Shown here: one piece after another, positions 26,422 through 35,245 of the stretch
Numbering within the stretch: position 1 is the first letter of the stretch
Layout of the letters: each line of letters begins with the position of its first letter
From: Aquincola tertiaricarbonis
GTDB taxonomy: Bacteria; Pseudomonadota; Gammaproteobacteria; Burkholderiales; Burkholderiaceae_C
Assembly: GCF_023573145.1 (NCBI RefSeq)
Contig: NZ_CP097635.1
Span: forward strand, 2,108,001-2,172,000
Length of the DNA: 64,000 nt
Reading direction: 5' to 3'
Made by a program: the position numbers and the translations under genes
Notes under the pieces: model-generated
What the model saw: only the letters and a program-made list of their open reading frames with translations
The model's database searches: none
What the model was told of the DNA's origin: nothing

Positions 26422-26793
26422 ATGGCTTTGCTGCCTTACTGCCGGCGCGCCTTGGCGCCGTGTGTGGCCGCCTGTCTGCTGGCCCAGGCCGGCACCGTCG
26501 CCGCCCAGGCCGCCCCGGCCACACCAGCGCGGCTGCCCGACCCCACCGATGCGCGCCAGCCGGTGCCGCCGCTGGTCCACCGTTCAGCCTTGGCGCCGGC
26601 CTCCGCCGCCGCCCTGGATGCGCCGCCGGTCGCCTGGCCGGCGGCCAATGCCCAGGTCGGCCGCATCGGCGGCTGGCGGGCCTATGCGCGTGAGGCGGGC
26701 GCTGGACCGGCCTCGGCCCCGACGCCAGCCACCGCGCCGGCGACCGGCGCCCACGGTCACCACCATCACCCACCCGCCGGAGGCCGGCCATGA
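26422..26793 (+). CDS. small periplasmic protein of a copper-type cluster, unknown function
   Basis: 123 aa. The N-terminus MALLPYCRRALAPCVAACLLAQAGTVAAQAA is a signal peptide. The mature protein has PARLPDPTDARQPVPPL and RIGGWRAYAREAG, a motif I recall from small proteins next to TolC-type genes in metal clusters, then an Ala/Pro-rich tail ending in GAHGHHHHPP. AGAGG lies 9 bp before the ATG at 26422; another in-frame ATG at 26413 is less well placed. Its stop overlaps the TolC-like start by 4 bp. Function not known. Confidence 0.7.
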   Translation: MALLPYCRRALAPCVAACLLAQAGTVAAQAAPATPARLPDPTDARQPVPPLVHRSALAPASAAALDAPPVAWPAANAQVGRIGGWRAYAREAGAGPASAPTPATAPATGAHGHHHHPPAGGRP

Positions 26794-28208
26794 CCCGCGC
26801 ACCCGCTTTCGGCGTGGCGGCTGCGGCGCTGCTGCTGGCCGGCTGCGCCAGCTTCAGCCCCGATGGGGCGATGGGCCCGGTGCAGGACACCTTGCGCCAG
26901 CACCTGGGCGCGCAGGCCACCGTGCCCCGCACCGACGACGACCAGGCCGCCGCCCAGCAGCGCGCGGCCCAGCTGCTGGCGGCGCCGCTGTCGCCCGAAG
27001 CCGCGGTGGAGCTGGCCCTGCTCAACCAGCGTGGTTTGCAGGCGGCGGTGCAGTCGCTGGCCGCCACTGAAGCCGAACGCGTGGCGGCCGGCCGGCTGCC
27101 CAACCCCGGCTTCAGCTTCGGCCGCCTGCGCCGCGGCGACGAGCTGGAGATCGAGCGCGGCCTGCACTTCAGCCTGGGCCGGCTTCTCACGCTGCCGCTG
27201 GCCCGTGAGGCGGCCGCCCAGCGCCTGGCGCAGGCGCAGGCCCAGGTGGCGGGCCAGGCGCTGCAGCTGGCCTTCGACACCCGAAAGGCCTGGGTGCAGG
27301 CGGTGGCGGCCGAAGAGGCGGTGCATTACAGCGGCCAGGTGCTGCAGGCCGCCCAGGCCAGCGCCGAGCTGGCACGCCGCATGGCGCAGGTGGGCAACTT
27401 CAACAAGCTGCAGCAGGCGCGTGAGCAGGCCTTCCAGGCCGACGCGGCGCTGGCCGTGGCCCGGGCCCAGCAGGCCCGCACCGTGGCACGCGAACGGCTG
27501 TTGCGGCTGCTGGGCCTGTGGGGCGAGGCGGCCGCGAAGCTGCAGCTGCCCACGCGGCTGCCCCCGCTGCCCGCGGCCGACACGCTGCAGCTGGAGCGCC
27601 CCGGCCTGGAAGCCGATGCCATCGCCCAGCGGCTGGACGTGCAGGCCGCGCTGGCCGATGCTCGCCAACGCGCCAGCGGCTTCAGCCAGGCGCGGGTGGA
27701 CCGCTTCGTCAGCCTGCTGGACGTGGGCGTGGTGCGCAACTCGTCGAACGAGGCGCCCACCCAGCGCGGCTGGGAGCTGTCGCTGGAGCTGCCCCTCTTC
27801 GATGCCGGTGCCGGCAACGTGCGCGCCGAGGCCTTGTATAGACAAGCCGTGCATCGCGCGGCCGAGACCGCGGTCAATGCCCGTTCGCAGGTGCGCGAGG
27901 CGTACGCCGCCTGGCGCAGCGCCTACGACATCGCCCACCACCAGCGCGATCAGGTGCTGCCGCTGCGCGCCCGCATCGCCGAAGAGAACCTGCTGCGCTA
28001 CAACGGCATGCTGATCGGCGTGTTCGAGTTGCTGGCCGATGCCCGCGCGCAGATCGCGGGGGTGAACACCGCCATCGAATCGCTGCGCGACTTCTGGCTG
28101 GCCCAGGCCGAGCTGGACCAGGCCCTGGTGGGGCCGCCCGGCAGTGCCTTGTCGCCCACCGCCACCGCCGGCAGCCCTGCCGCACCCACCGTCGAGGCCG
28201 GCCATTGA
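26790..28208 (+). CDS. TolC/CzcC-family outer membrane channel lipoprotein
   Basis: 472 aa. Lipobox LLLAGC with Cys19, then the outer-membrane efflux protein fold with two long alpha-helical hairpins (EAAVELALLNQRGLQAAVQSL; ARLLTLPLAREAAAQRL-like repeats). This is the outer part of RND or similar efflux systems. No RND pump or membrane-fusion gene is next to it; instead multicopper oxidase and cupredoxin genes follow. It may work with a pump encoded elsewhere. The start overlaps the preceding gene by 4 bp. Confidence 0.9.
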   Translation: MTRAPAFGVAAAALLLAGCASFSPDGAMGPVQDTLRQHLGAQATVPRTDDDQAAAQQRAAQLLAAPLSPEAAVELALLNQRGLQAAVQSLAATEAERVAAGRLPNPGFSFGRLRRGDELEIERGLHFSLGRLLTLPLAREAAAQRLAQAQAQVAGQALQLAFDTRKAWVQAVAAEEAVHYSGQVLQAAQASAELARRMAQVGNFNKLQQAREQAFQADAALAVARAQQARTVARERLLRLLGLWGEAAAKLQLPTRLPPLPAADTLQLERPGLEADAIAQRLDVQAALADARQRASGFSQARVDRFVSLLDVGVVRNSSNEAPTQRGWELSLELPLFDAGAGNVRAEALYRQAVHRAAETAVNARSQVREAYAAWRSAYDIAHHQRDQVLPLRARIAEENLLRYNGMLIGVFELLADARAQIAGVNTAIESLRDFWLAQAELDQALVGPPGSALSPTATAGSPAAPTVEAGH

Positions 28209-28234
28209 GCGCCGCCGGCAACAAGGACCTTCCC

Positions 28235-29641
28235 ATGCTTTCCCGACGCCATCTCCTGGGCGCCAGCGCCGCCGTGGGCGCCGCCGCTGTCAGCCGCGTG
28301 GCCCTGGCCGCGCTGCCCGAGCCGGTGCTGCAGACCTCGCCCGATACCCAGCCGCCGTTGCAGCCGCCCGATGGCCGGCCCTACAACCCGGTGGTCACGC
28401 TCAACGGCTGGACCCTGCCCTGGCGCATGAACAACGGCGTCAAGGAGTTCCACCTGGTGGCCGAGCCGGTGGTGCGCGAGATGACGCCCGGCTTCAAGGC
28501 CCACCTGTGGGGCTACAACGGCCAGAGCCCCGGCCCCACCATCGAGGTGGTGGAAGGCGACCGTGTGCGCATCTTCGTCACCAACCGCCTGCCGGAGTCC
28601 ACCAGCGTGCACTGGCACGGCCAGCGCCTGCCCAACGGCATGGACGGCGTCACCGGCCTCACGCAGCCGGCCATTCCGCCCGGCAAGACCTTCGTCTACG
28701 AGTTCGTGGCCCGCCGGCCCGGCACCTTCATGTACCACCCGCATGCCGACGAGATGGTGCAGATGGCCATGGGCATGATGGGCCTGTGGATCACCCACCC
28801 CAAGGGCCGGCATCCGCTGATCGCCGAGGTCGACCGCGACTTCTGCTTCCTGCTCAATGCGTACGACATCGAGCCCGGCAGCGCCACGCCCAAGGTGATG
28901 ACGATGCTGGACTTCAACCTGTGGACGTGGAACAGCCGCATCTTCCCCGGCATCAGCCCGCTGGTGGTGCGGCACAACGACCGGGTGCGCATCCGCGTGG
29001 GCAACCTGACGATGACCAACCATCCGATGCACCTGCACGGCCATGAATTCACCGTCACCGGCACCGATGGCGGCCCGGTGCCGCGCAGCGCCCGCTGGCC
29101 CGAGGTGACCACCGACGTGGCCGTGGGCCAGATGCGGCAGATCGAGTTCCTGGCCGACGAGGAGGGCGACTGGGCCTTCCACTGCCACAAGAGCCACCAC
29201 ACGATGAACGCGATGGGCCACGACGTGCCCACGATGATCGGCGTGGACCACAGCGGCGTGGCCCGGCAGATCACCCGGCTGATCCCCGACTACATGGTGA
29301 TGGGCGAACGCGGCATGGAGGACATGACCGAGATGGAGATGCCGCTGCCCGACAACACCGCCGCGATGATGACCGGCACCGGCCCCTTCGGCGCGGTGGG
29401 CATGGGCGGCATGTTCAGCGTGGTGAAGGTGCGCCGCGGCCAGCGGCCCGGCGACTACCGCGACCCTGGCTGGTTCACACACCCGCCCGGCACCGTGGCC
29501 CATGAATTCGGCGGCACGCCGATGCCTGCCGCGCAGGCGCCGGCTTCCAGCGGCCCCGCGGCCATGCCGGCGGCCGGCCAGCCCGCGCAGCCGGTGGAAG
29601 TGCAGGTGCGCAAGCCCGCGGGCGGCGGCCATGCCCATTGA
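28235..29641 (+). CDS. multicopper oxidase (CopA/CueO-type, Tat-exported)
   Basis: 468 aa periplasmic oxidase, expected to oxidise Cu(I) to the less toxic Cu(II) or similar substrates with O2. It has the Tat motif SRRHLLG at the N-terminus. Copper-site motifs are HWHG (from His126), HPHADE (from His168), HPMHLHGHEF (from His263) and HCHKSHHTMNAM (from His316); in the last, the usual T1 Cys-His pair is HCH. Met-rich stretches (EMEMPLPDNTAAMMTG) near the C-terminus fit copper binding. The start at 28235 has AAGGA upstream; an earlier TTG at 28205 lies inside the previous gene's end. Confidence 0.93.
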   Translation: MLSRRHLLGASAAVGAAAVSRVALAALPEPVLQTSPDTQPPLQPPDGRPYNPVVTLNGWTLPWRMNNGVKEFHLVAEPVVREMTPGFKAHLWGYNGQSPGPTIEVVEGDRVRIFVTNRLPESTSVHWHGQRLPNGMDGVTGLTQPAIPPGKTFVYEFVARRPGTFMYHPHADEMVQMAMGMMGLWITHPKGRHPLIAEVDRDFCFLLNAYDIEPGSATPKVMTMLDFNLWTWNSRIFPGISPLVVRHNDRVRIRVGNLTMTNHPMHLHGHEFTVTGTDGGPVPRSARWPEVTTDVAVGQMRQIEFLADEEGDWAFHCHKSHHTMNAMGHDVPTMIGVDHSGVARQITRLIPDYMVMGERGMEDMTEMEMPLPDNTAAMMTGTGPFGAVGMGGMFSVVKVRRGQRPGDYRDPGWFTHPPGTVAHEFGGTPMPAAQAPASSGPAAMPAAGQPAQPVEVQVRKPAGGGHAH

Positions 29642-29656
29642 ACGAAGGAGCAGACC

Positions 29657-30427
29657 ATGAACGAGAACGACCGACCCCTGGGCCCACGCCGCCGCATCTT
29701 GGCGGCGGTGCCTGCGCTGCTGGTGGCGCCGCTGCTGGTGCTGGCCGGCCGCGTGGCGCAGGCCCATGGCAGCAGCCATGGCGCCCCCGCCCCCGCCGCC
29801 GCCCCCCGCGAACAGAAGCCCTGGGGCATCGCCGGCGACCCGCAACAGGTGCGCCGCACGCTGGAGGTGACCCTGCGCGACACCATGCGATTCGAGCCCG
29901 ACCGCATCACGGTGAAGCTGGGCGAGACCTGGCGCCTGCGGGTGCGCAATGCCGGCGCGGTGCTGCATGAGTTCGTCATCGGCACGCCGGAAGAAAACCG
30001 CCAGCATGCCGAGCTGATGATGAAGTTTCCGGACATGCAGCACGACGAGCCCTGGATGGCCCATGTGCCGCCGGGCGGCACCGGTGAGGTGGTATGGCTG
30101 TTCAACCGGCCGGGGCAGTTCGAGTTCGCCTGCCTGATCGCGGGCCATTACCAGGCCGGCATGACCGGCCTCATCACCGTGGTGTCCGATGACGGCGGCA
30201 TGACCGAAGCCGAAGTGCGCAAGGTCGACCTCGACAGCGGCCGCATCACGCTGCGCCATGGTGAGATCGCCCACCTGCAGATGCCGCCGATGACCATGGT
30301 CTTCCGCGCCCGCGAGCCGGCGCTGCTGCAAGGCCTGAAGCCCGGTGACCGCGTGCGCTTCCGGGCCGAGAAGGTGGAGGGCGGCTATGCCGTGACCGCC
30401 ATCATGCCCCTGGCCACGGCCCCTTGA
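29657..30427 (+). CDS. cupredoxin-CusF fusion copper-binding protein
   Basis: 256 aa exported protein. After a signal segment (PALLVAPLLVLAGRVAQAHG) comes a cupredoxin domain (about 70-175: FEPDRITVKLGETWRLRVRN, HEFVIG, FACLIAGHYQAGM), whose His, Cys, His and Met can form a type-1 copper site. A second domain (about 185-252: EVRKVDLDSGRITLRHGEIAHLQMPPMTMVFR) matches CusF, the periplasmic Cu(I)/Ag(I) carrier, with its Met-rich PPMTM. AAGGAG precedes the ATG. It ends the copper-type set and is convergent with the chemoreceptor gene. Confidence 0.88.
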   Translation: MNENDRPLGPRRRILAAVPALLVAPLLVLAGRVAQAHGSSHGAPAPAAAPREQKPWGIAGDPQQVRRTLEVTLRDTMRFEPDRITVKLGETWRLRVRNAGAVLHEFVIGTPEENRQHAELMMKFPDMQHDEPWMAHVPPGGTGEVVWLFNRPGQFEFACLIAGHYQAGMTGLITVVSDDGGMTEAEVRKVDLDSGRITLRHGEIAHLQMPPMTMVFRAREPALLQGLKPGDRVRFRAEKVEGGYAVTAIMPLATAP

Positions 30428-30440
30428 GCGCGCGGCCGGC

Positions 30441-32000
30441 TCAAGCCGCCTGAGCGGTGCGGAAGGAGGCCACCGCCGTGACCAGGCGGCTGGCGTTCTC
30501 CTTCAGCGCGTCGGCGGCAGCGGCCGATTGTTCGACGAGGGCCGCGTTCTGCTGGGTCATCTGGTCGACGCTGGCGACGCGGCCGGTGATGGCGTCGATG
30601 CCGGTGCTGACCTCGGTCACCCGCTGGTGGATGTCGCTGATGGTGCCTTCGACCCGCCGCACGCTGCCCACCAGTTCGGTCATCGTGTGGCCGGCCTGCT
30701 GCACCAACTCGGCGCCTGCATCCACGCGGGCCACGCTGGCGTGGATCAGCTGCTTGATCTGCTGCGCCGCTTCACCCGAGCGTTTGGCCAGGCTGCGCAC
30801 CTCGCTGGCGACCACGGCGAAGCCGCGTCCCTGTTCGCCGGCGCGGGCGGCTTCCACCGCGGCGTTCAGGGCCAGGATGTTCGTCTGGAAGGCGATGCCG
30901 TCGATCACGCCGATGATCTCCACGATCTGGCGCGAGCTGCCGTGGATCTCCTGCATCGTGGTGACCACCTGCGACACCACGGACCCACCGCGCTGGGCCA
31001 CCTCGGCCGCGCTGCGTGCCAGGTCATTGGCTTCGCGGGCGGCGTGGGCCGAGTGGTGCACGTTGGTGGTCAGCAGGTCGATGGCGCCGCTGACTTCCTG
31101 CAGGTTGCTTGCCGTGGCCTCCGTGCGCTGGCTGAGGTCGAGGTTGCCGGTGGCCACCTCGTGGCTGGCCACCTGGATGCGGTCGGCGCTGCCACGCACG
31201 TCGGCCACGATGCCGCGCAGCGCCGCATTCATGCGCGTCAGCGAGTCCAGCGTCTGTGCCGTCTCGGCCGCCCCCTGCACGTCGATGGGCCGCGTCAGGT
31301 CTCCGCTGGCGATGTGTTCGGCGATGCCGCGCACCGTGGCCAGCGTTGCCAGGATGGAGCGGCTGACGGCATAGGCTGCGGCCGTGGCGCCGGCGACGGC
31401 CAGCAAGGCGAACACGCCCAGCACCAGCTGGATGCGGCCAGTCAGCGATTCCACCTCGCCGCCCAGCCGCGCAGACCAGGCCTGCACCGCCCGACCCACC
31501 TCGTCCAGGCCCGACTGCGCGGCCAGGAAGTGGCGGTTGACGTCGCCCAGCGCGGCGGTGGCCTCGTGGGCATCGGGGAAGCGGGCACCGATCAGCTCCT
31601 GGTAGAACTTGTCGTAGGCCTGGCGGTAGGCCGCCACGTCGCGTGCGACGCCTGCCAGGGCGGCCGGCTGCTCCTGCTGCGGCAGGCCGCTGCGCAGGGC
31701 GGCCAGCTCGCCTTCGGCGGCCTGCAGCGCCGCCTCCCAGGTCTGGCGGGCCGCCTGGATGGCGGTGTTGTCGAGGTTGTTGGCCACCATGGTCTGCTCG
31801 GCCGCACGGGCGCGCCACAACTGCTGCAGCGCGATGCCGGCATGGGCCTGTGAAGGCAGCACCTCGGCCTGCAGGGCCTGCACGTTGTGCCGGGCTTCGC
31901 GCAGGCCGTGGCTGCCGATGGCAGCGGTGCCCAGCAACAGCAGCAGAACCAGACCGAACGCGGACAGCAAGCGGTGACGAACGGACAGGCGGGCCAGCAT
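30441..32000 (-). CDS. methyl-accepting chemotaxis protein
   Basis: 519 aa chemoreceptor. Two transmembrane segments (about 11-33 and about 186-208) enclose a helical periplasmic four-helix-type sensor ([20 protein letters not shown]). A HAMP domain follows, then a signalling domain with the conserved hairpin tip [20 protein letters not shown]. There is no C-terminal CheR-binding pentapeptide (the end is SFRTAQAA). AAGGAA lies 5 bp before the ATG at 32000. It is divergent from a solute-binding protein gene, which might be its ligand partner. Confidence 0.94.
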   Translation of the reverse strand: MLARLSVRHRLLSAFGLVLLLLLGTAAIGSHGLREARHNVQALQAEVLPSQAHAGIALQQLWRARAAEQTMVANNLDNTAIQAARQTWEAALQAAEGELAALRSGLPQQEQPAALAGVARDVAAYRQAYDKFYQELIGARFPDAHEATAALGDVNRHFLAAQSGLDEVGRAVQAWSARLGGEVESLTGRIQLVLGVFALLAVAGATAAAYAVSRSILATLATVRGIAEHIASGDLTRPIDVQGAAETAQTLDSLTRMNAALRGIVADVRGSADRIQVASHEVATGNLDLSQRTEATASNLQEVSGAIDLLTTNVHHSAHAAREANDLARSAAEVAQRGGSVVSQVVTTMQEIHGSSRQIVEIIGVIDGIAFQTNILALNAAVEAARAGEQGRGFAVVASEVRSLAKRSGEAAQQIKQLIHASVARVDAGAELVQQAGHTMTELVGSVRRVEGTISDIHQRVTEVSTGIDAITGRVASVDQMTQQNAALVEQSAAAADALKENASRLVTAVASFRTAQAA

Positions 32001-32096
32001 GGCGATTTCCTTCACGGACAACTTCGGAGTTGTCGGCAGTCGGCGGTGGTGCTTGAGCCGCCGGCGCCTGGCCCGGTGCGCAAAAGGCTGCCTGCC

Positions 32097-32102
32097 TACA
32101 AT
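32097..32102 (+). promoter_or_regulatory. candidate -10 element for the binding-protein gene
   Basis: TACAAT at 32097-32102 is close to the TATAAT consensus and lies 30 bp upstream of the start at 32133, in the intergenic region with the divergent chemoreceptor. No good -35 hexamer is visible at 16-18 bp. Confidence 0.35.
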
Positions 32103-32132
32103 CCGCGGCCCTGAAATTGCTCAAGCCGTTCG

Positions 32133-33473
32133 ATGCCTTCTGCCCCGTTGAAGCTGGTCACTGCACGCGCGCTGCGCCGACACCTGCTGGCGCTGGCCGC
32201 CGGTGCGCTGATGGGCCTGGCCGCCACACAGCCAGCGCTCGCGCAGCCGGCGCCTTCCACGGTACCGCCCGGCAAGGAGCCCATCCGCATCGCGATGATC
32301 GAAGGCCTGTCGGGGCCGTTTGCCAATGCCGGTGAGGCGGTGTTCCGCAACCTGCTGTGGGCGGTGGAGCGGGTCAACGCCCGCGGCGGCGTCAAGCTGG
32401 CCGACGGCGCCCATGCGCTGGAGCTGGTGCGGCTGGACAGCAAGGGCAACACCGAAGAGGCGCTGGCCATGCTGCGCGCCGCGCTCGACCGCCGCATCCA
32501 CTTCGTGGCGCAGGGCAACAGCTCTGCCACCGCGGCGGCCATCGTCGATGCGCTGGACAAGCACAACCAGCGTGAGCCGCAGCAGCGCGCGCTGTTCCTC
32601 AACTATTCGGCCGTGGACACGGCGCTGACGAACGAGAAGTGCAGCTTCTGGCACTTCCGCTTCGATGCGCACACCGACATGCGCCTGGCCGCGCTCACCG
32701 ACGCGCTGCGCGACGACGCTTCGGTGAAGAAGGTGTACCTGATCGGCCAGGACTACAGCTTCGGCCAGCAGGTGCTCAGGCAGGCGCGGGCCATGCTGCA
32801 GGCCAAGCGGCCCGACATCGAGTTCGTCGGCGACGAGCTGCATCCGCTGGGCCGGGTGAAGGACTTCCTGCCCTACGCCGCCAAGATCCGCGCCAGCGGC
32901 GCCCAGGCCGTGCTCACCGGCAACTGGGGCAACGACCTGACGCTGCTGGTCAAGGCGGTGCGCGATGCCGGCGCGCCGGTCAAGTTCTATACCTTCTACG
33001 GCAATGCGCTGGGTGCGCCCGCGGCCATCGGCGATGCCGGCGTGGGCACGGTGCTGGCGGTGGCCGAGTGGGTGCCCAACCTGGGCGGCGCCGCGTCCGA
33101 CGGCTTTTACCAGTCGTTCCGCCAGCGCTTCCCCGACCCGCGTGAAGACTATGTGCATGCCCGCATGCAGTCGATGATCGAGATGCTGGCCCGTGCGCTG
33201 GAAAAGGCCGGCACGGCCGACCCCGTGGCCGTGGCCCGCGCGCTGGAAGGCGCCCGGCTGGACAGCAAGCCCTTCGGCGGCTTCCACAGTGGCACCATGC
33301 GGGCGGCCGACCACCAGTTCCAGCAGCCGCTGATCGTCAGCGTGATGGAGAAGGTGGGCGCGCCGGGCGTGCGCTTCGACGTGGAAGGCTCCGGCTACGG
33401 TTTCCGCGTGGTGCGCCAGCTCAAGCCGGTCGAGGTGGAGCAGCCCACCACCTGCCAGATGACCCGCCCCTGA
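32133..33473 (+). CDS. ABC transporter substrate-binding protein, branched-chain amino-acid type
   Basis: 446 aa periplasmic protein of the Peripla_BP_6/LivK group. Signal region RRHLLALAAGALMGLAATQPALAQ, then the two-lobe binding fold: IRIAMIEGLSGPFANAGEAV, LRAALDRRIHFVAQGNSSATAAAI, KKVYLIGQDYSFGQQVLRQA and GAQAVLTGNWGNDLTLLVKA. No permease or ATPase genes are adjacent, so it is a solo binding protein that may serve a transporter elsewhere or a chemoreceptor. The ligand cannot be read from the sequence; related solo proteins bind small aromatic or aliphatic acids. Confidence 0.92.
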   Translation: MPSAPLKLVTARALRRHLLALAAGALMGLAATQPALAQPAPSTVPPGKEPIRIAMIEGLSGPFANAGEAVFRNLLWAVERVNARGGVKLADGAHALELVRLDSKGNTEEALAMLRAALDRRIHFVAQGNSSATAAAIVDALDKHNQREPQQRALFLNYSAVDTALTNEKCSFWHFRFDAHTDMRLAALTDALRDDASVKKVYLIGQDYSFGQQVLRQARAMLQAKRPDIEFVGDELHPLGRVKDFLPYAAKIRASGAQAVLTGNWGNDLTLLVKAVRDAGAPVKFYTFYGNALGAPAAIGDAGVGTVLAVAEWVPNLGGAASDGFYQSFRQRFPDPREDYVHARMQSMIEMLARALEKAGTADPVAVARALEGARLDSKPFGGFHSGTMRAADHQFQQPLIVSVMEKVGAPGVRFDVEGSGYGFRVVRQLKPVEVEQPTTCQMTRP

Positions 33474-33489
33474 ACCGGAGAACCCCCTG

Positions 33490-34638
33490 ATGCGCCCCGC
33501 GATTGCCGACCTGCCCGCCTCCAAGATCCGCGAGGTGGCCAACGCCGGCCTCGGCCGCAGCGACGTGCTGGCCTTCTGGTTCGGCGAAAGCGACGAAGTC
33601 ACGCCCGCCGAGGTGCGCGACGCCGCCGCCCAGGCGCTGCAGCGCGGGGAAACCTTTTATTCGCACAACCTGGGCCTGCCCGAGCTGCGCGAGGCGCTGG
33701 CCGCCTACGTCAGCGGCCTGCACCGGCCGCTGGGCCTGGACCGCATCGCCGTCACCTCCTCCGGCGTCACCGCGCTGATGGTGGCCATGCAGATGCTGCT
33801 GGGCCCGGGCGACGAGGTGGTGGCGGTGGTGCCGGTGTGGCCCAACCTCACGGCCCAGCCGGCCATCCTGGGCGCCACCGTCACCCGCGTGCCGCTGCGA
33901 CCGAAGCAGGGCGCCTGGGGCCTGGACCTGGACGAGCTGCTGGCCGCGGTGACGCCGCGCACCCGCGTGCTGCTGGTCAACGCGCCGAACAACCCCACCG
34001 GCTGGACGCTGACCCGCGCCGAGCAGCAGGCGCTGCTGGACCACTGCCGCCGCACCGGCACCTGGATCGTGGCCGACGAGGTGTACGAGCGGGTGTGGTT
34101 CGGCGACGGCCCAGCGGCGCCCAGCTTCCTCGACATCACCGAGCCGCAGGACCGCGTGGTGGTGGTGCACAGCTTTTCCAAGAGCTTCTTGATGACTGGC
34201 TGGCGCCTGGGCTGGCTGGTGCTGCCCGAGGGCTGCCTCGATGCCGTGGGAAAGCTGATCGAGTTCAACAGCTCCTGCGCGCCGGTGTTCGTGCAGCGCG
34301 GCGGCCAGGCGGCGCTGGCCATGGCCGACACCTTCGTGCCCGAGCTGGTGGCGCGCTTCAAGACCTGCCGCGACACGCTGCTGCTCGGCCTGGCGGCGAT
34401 GCCGCGGGTGCAGGTGGCCACGCCGCTGGGCGGCTTGTACGGCTTTTTCCGGGTGGAGGGTGAGCCCGACTCGCTGGCGCTGGCCAAGCGGCTGGTGGGC
34501 CGGCATGGGCTAGGCCTGGCGCCGGGCGCGGCCTTCGGCGACGAAGGCGAGGGCTGGCTGCGCTGGTGCTTCGCCTCGCGCGACCCGGCGAGGCTGACGG
34601 AAGGGCTGCAGCGGCTGTCCGCCGCGCTTGCCGTATAA
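33490..34638 (+). CDS. pyridoxal-phosphate aminotransferase, class I/II
   Basis: 382 aa fold-type I aminotransferase. Key parts are GETFYSHNLGLPELREALAAYV (N-terminal arm), NAPNNPTGWTL (Asn that binds PLP), IVADEVYERVWF (Asp-x-x-Tyr) and the PLP lysine Lys231 in SFSKSFLMTGWRLGW. The subgroup includes aspartate and aromatic aminotransferases; the specificity is not fixed by the sequence alone. It follows the binding-protein gene by 16 bp, which suggests one transcript. Its 3' end contains the promoter-like TATAAT ahead of rpsO. Confidence 0.93.
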   Translation: MRPAIADLPASKIREVANAGLGRSDVLAFWFGESDEVTPAEVRDAAAQALQRGETFYSHNLGLPELREALAAYVSGLHRPLGLDRIAVTSSGVTALMVAMQMLLGPGDEVVAVVPVWPNLTAQPAILGATVTRVPLRPKQGAWGLDLDELLAAVTPRTRVLLVNAPNNPTGWTLTRAEQQALLDHCRRTGTWIVADEVYERVWFGDGPAAPSFLDITEPQDRVVVVHSFSKSFLMTGWRLGWLVLPEGCLDAVGKLIEFNSSCAPVFVQRGGQAALAMADTFVPELVARFKTCRDTLLLGLAAMPRVQVATPLGGLYGFFRVEGEPDSLALAKRLVGRHGLGLAPGAAFGDEGEGWLRWCFASRDPARLTEGLQRLSAALAV

Positions 34639-34639
34639 T
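34634..34639 (+). promoter_or_regulatory. candidate -10 element of the rpsO promoter
   Basis: A perfect TATAAT overlaps the stop codon of the aminotransferase gene (34636-34638). No clear -35 hexamer is present at 17 bp. The 129-bp leader before rpsO would start about 7 bp downstream. Confidence 0.5.
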
Positions 34640-34767
34640 CGCCGGTTCCCTGGCTTTGCCGGGGGCATCGCACGGCATGGGTCGGTTTCACCCGTGACCG
34701 CAAGTTGAACCCGAGACCGTCCTGCCGCAAGGTTTGCGCATGGCGTCTCGACACCGAGGAACTCACC

Positions 34768-35037
34768 ATGGCAACCGCCGACATCAAGAAGGCTGACATC
34801 ATCCAGGCGCACGCGCGCGGCGCGGCCGACACCGGCTCCCCCGAAGTGCAAGTGGCCCTGCTGACCAGCCGCATCAACGAGCTGACCCCCCACTTCAAGC
34901 TGCACGCCAAGGACCACCACGGCCGCCGCGGCCTGCTGAAGATGGTCAATCAGCGCAAGCGCCTGCTGGCCTACCTGAAGGACCGCGACGCCGACCGTTA
35001 CACCGCGCTGATCCAGAAGCTGGGCCTGCGCAAGTAA
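34768..35037 (+). CDS. rpsO: 30S ribosomal protein S15
   Basis: 89 aa, the exact family length. It binds 16S rRNA with helix signature [21 protein letters not shown], then [27 protein letters not shown] and LGLRK at the end. The start ATG at 34768 follows GAGGAA by 6 bp; an earlier start in frame is not supported. rpsO is followed by a strong terminator and then pnp, the usual rpsO-pnp order. Autogenous translational control by S15 is known in enterobacteria; no matching leader was examined in detail. Confidence 0.98.
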   Translation: MATADIKKADIIQAHARGAADTGSPEVQVALLTSRINELTPHFKLHAKDHHGRRGLLKMVNQRKRLLAYLKDRDADRYTALIQKLGLRK

Positions 35038-35054
35038 GCACCGTATGCATGCCG

Positions 35055-35095
35055 AGAGCCTGTCTGGAACCTCCAGCACAGGCTCTTTGCATTTT
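35055..35095 (+). terminator. intrinsic terminator after rpsO
   Basis: AGAGCCTGT (35055-35063) pairs with ACAGGCTCT (35078-35086). An inner CTGGA/TCCAG stem closes a 3-nt loop, with a single bulged C at 35077. The hairpin is followed by TTGCATTTT. This is a strong Rho-independent terminator 18 bp after the rpsO stop. Confidence 0.85.
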
Positions 35096-35121
35096 GGAGC
35101 TGGTTCGTCCACGGCGCTGCT

Positions 35122-35172
35122 GTGTCATTCCATCGGGGTCCTGTCACCCCGGCCGTCTCGATGGAATGGCAT
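35122..35172 (+). promoter_or_regulatory. long hairpin in the pnp leader
   Basis: CATTCCATCG (35126-35135) pairs perfectly with CGATGGAATG (35159-35168), and the stem extends outward to 35122/35172 with wobble pairs. A small GGGT/ACCC hairpin sits inside (35136-35139 with 35146-35149). In enterobacteria the pnp leader hairpin is cut by RNase III and then controlled by PNPase itself; this stem occupies the same place, 74 bp before the pnp start. Confidence 0.6.
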
Positions 35173-35245
35173 TGCGCCTAGCGCGATGAATCCGCCCCGG
35201 GCCATGAGCGCCGCCCACCCAGGCGCCTGACAACCGGAGAACAAC

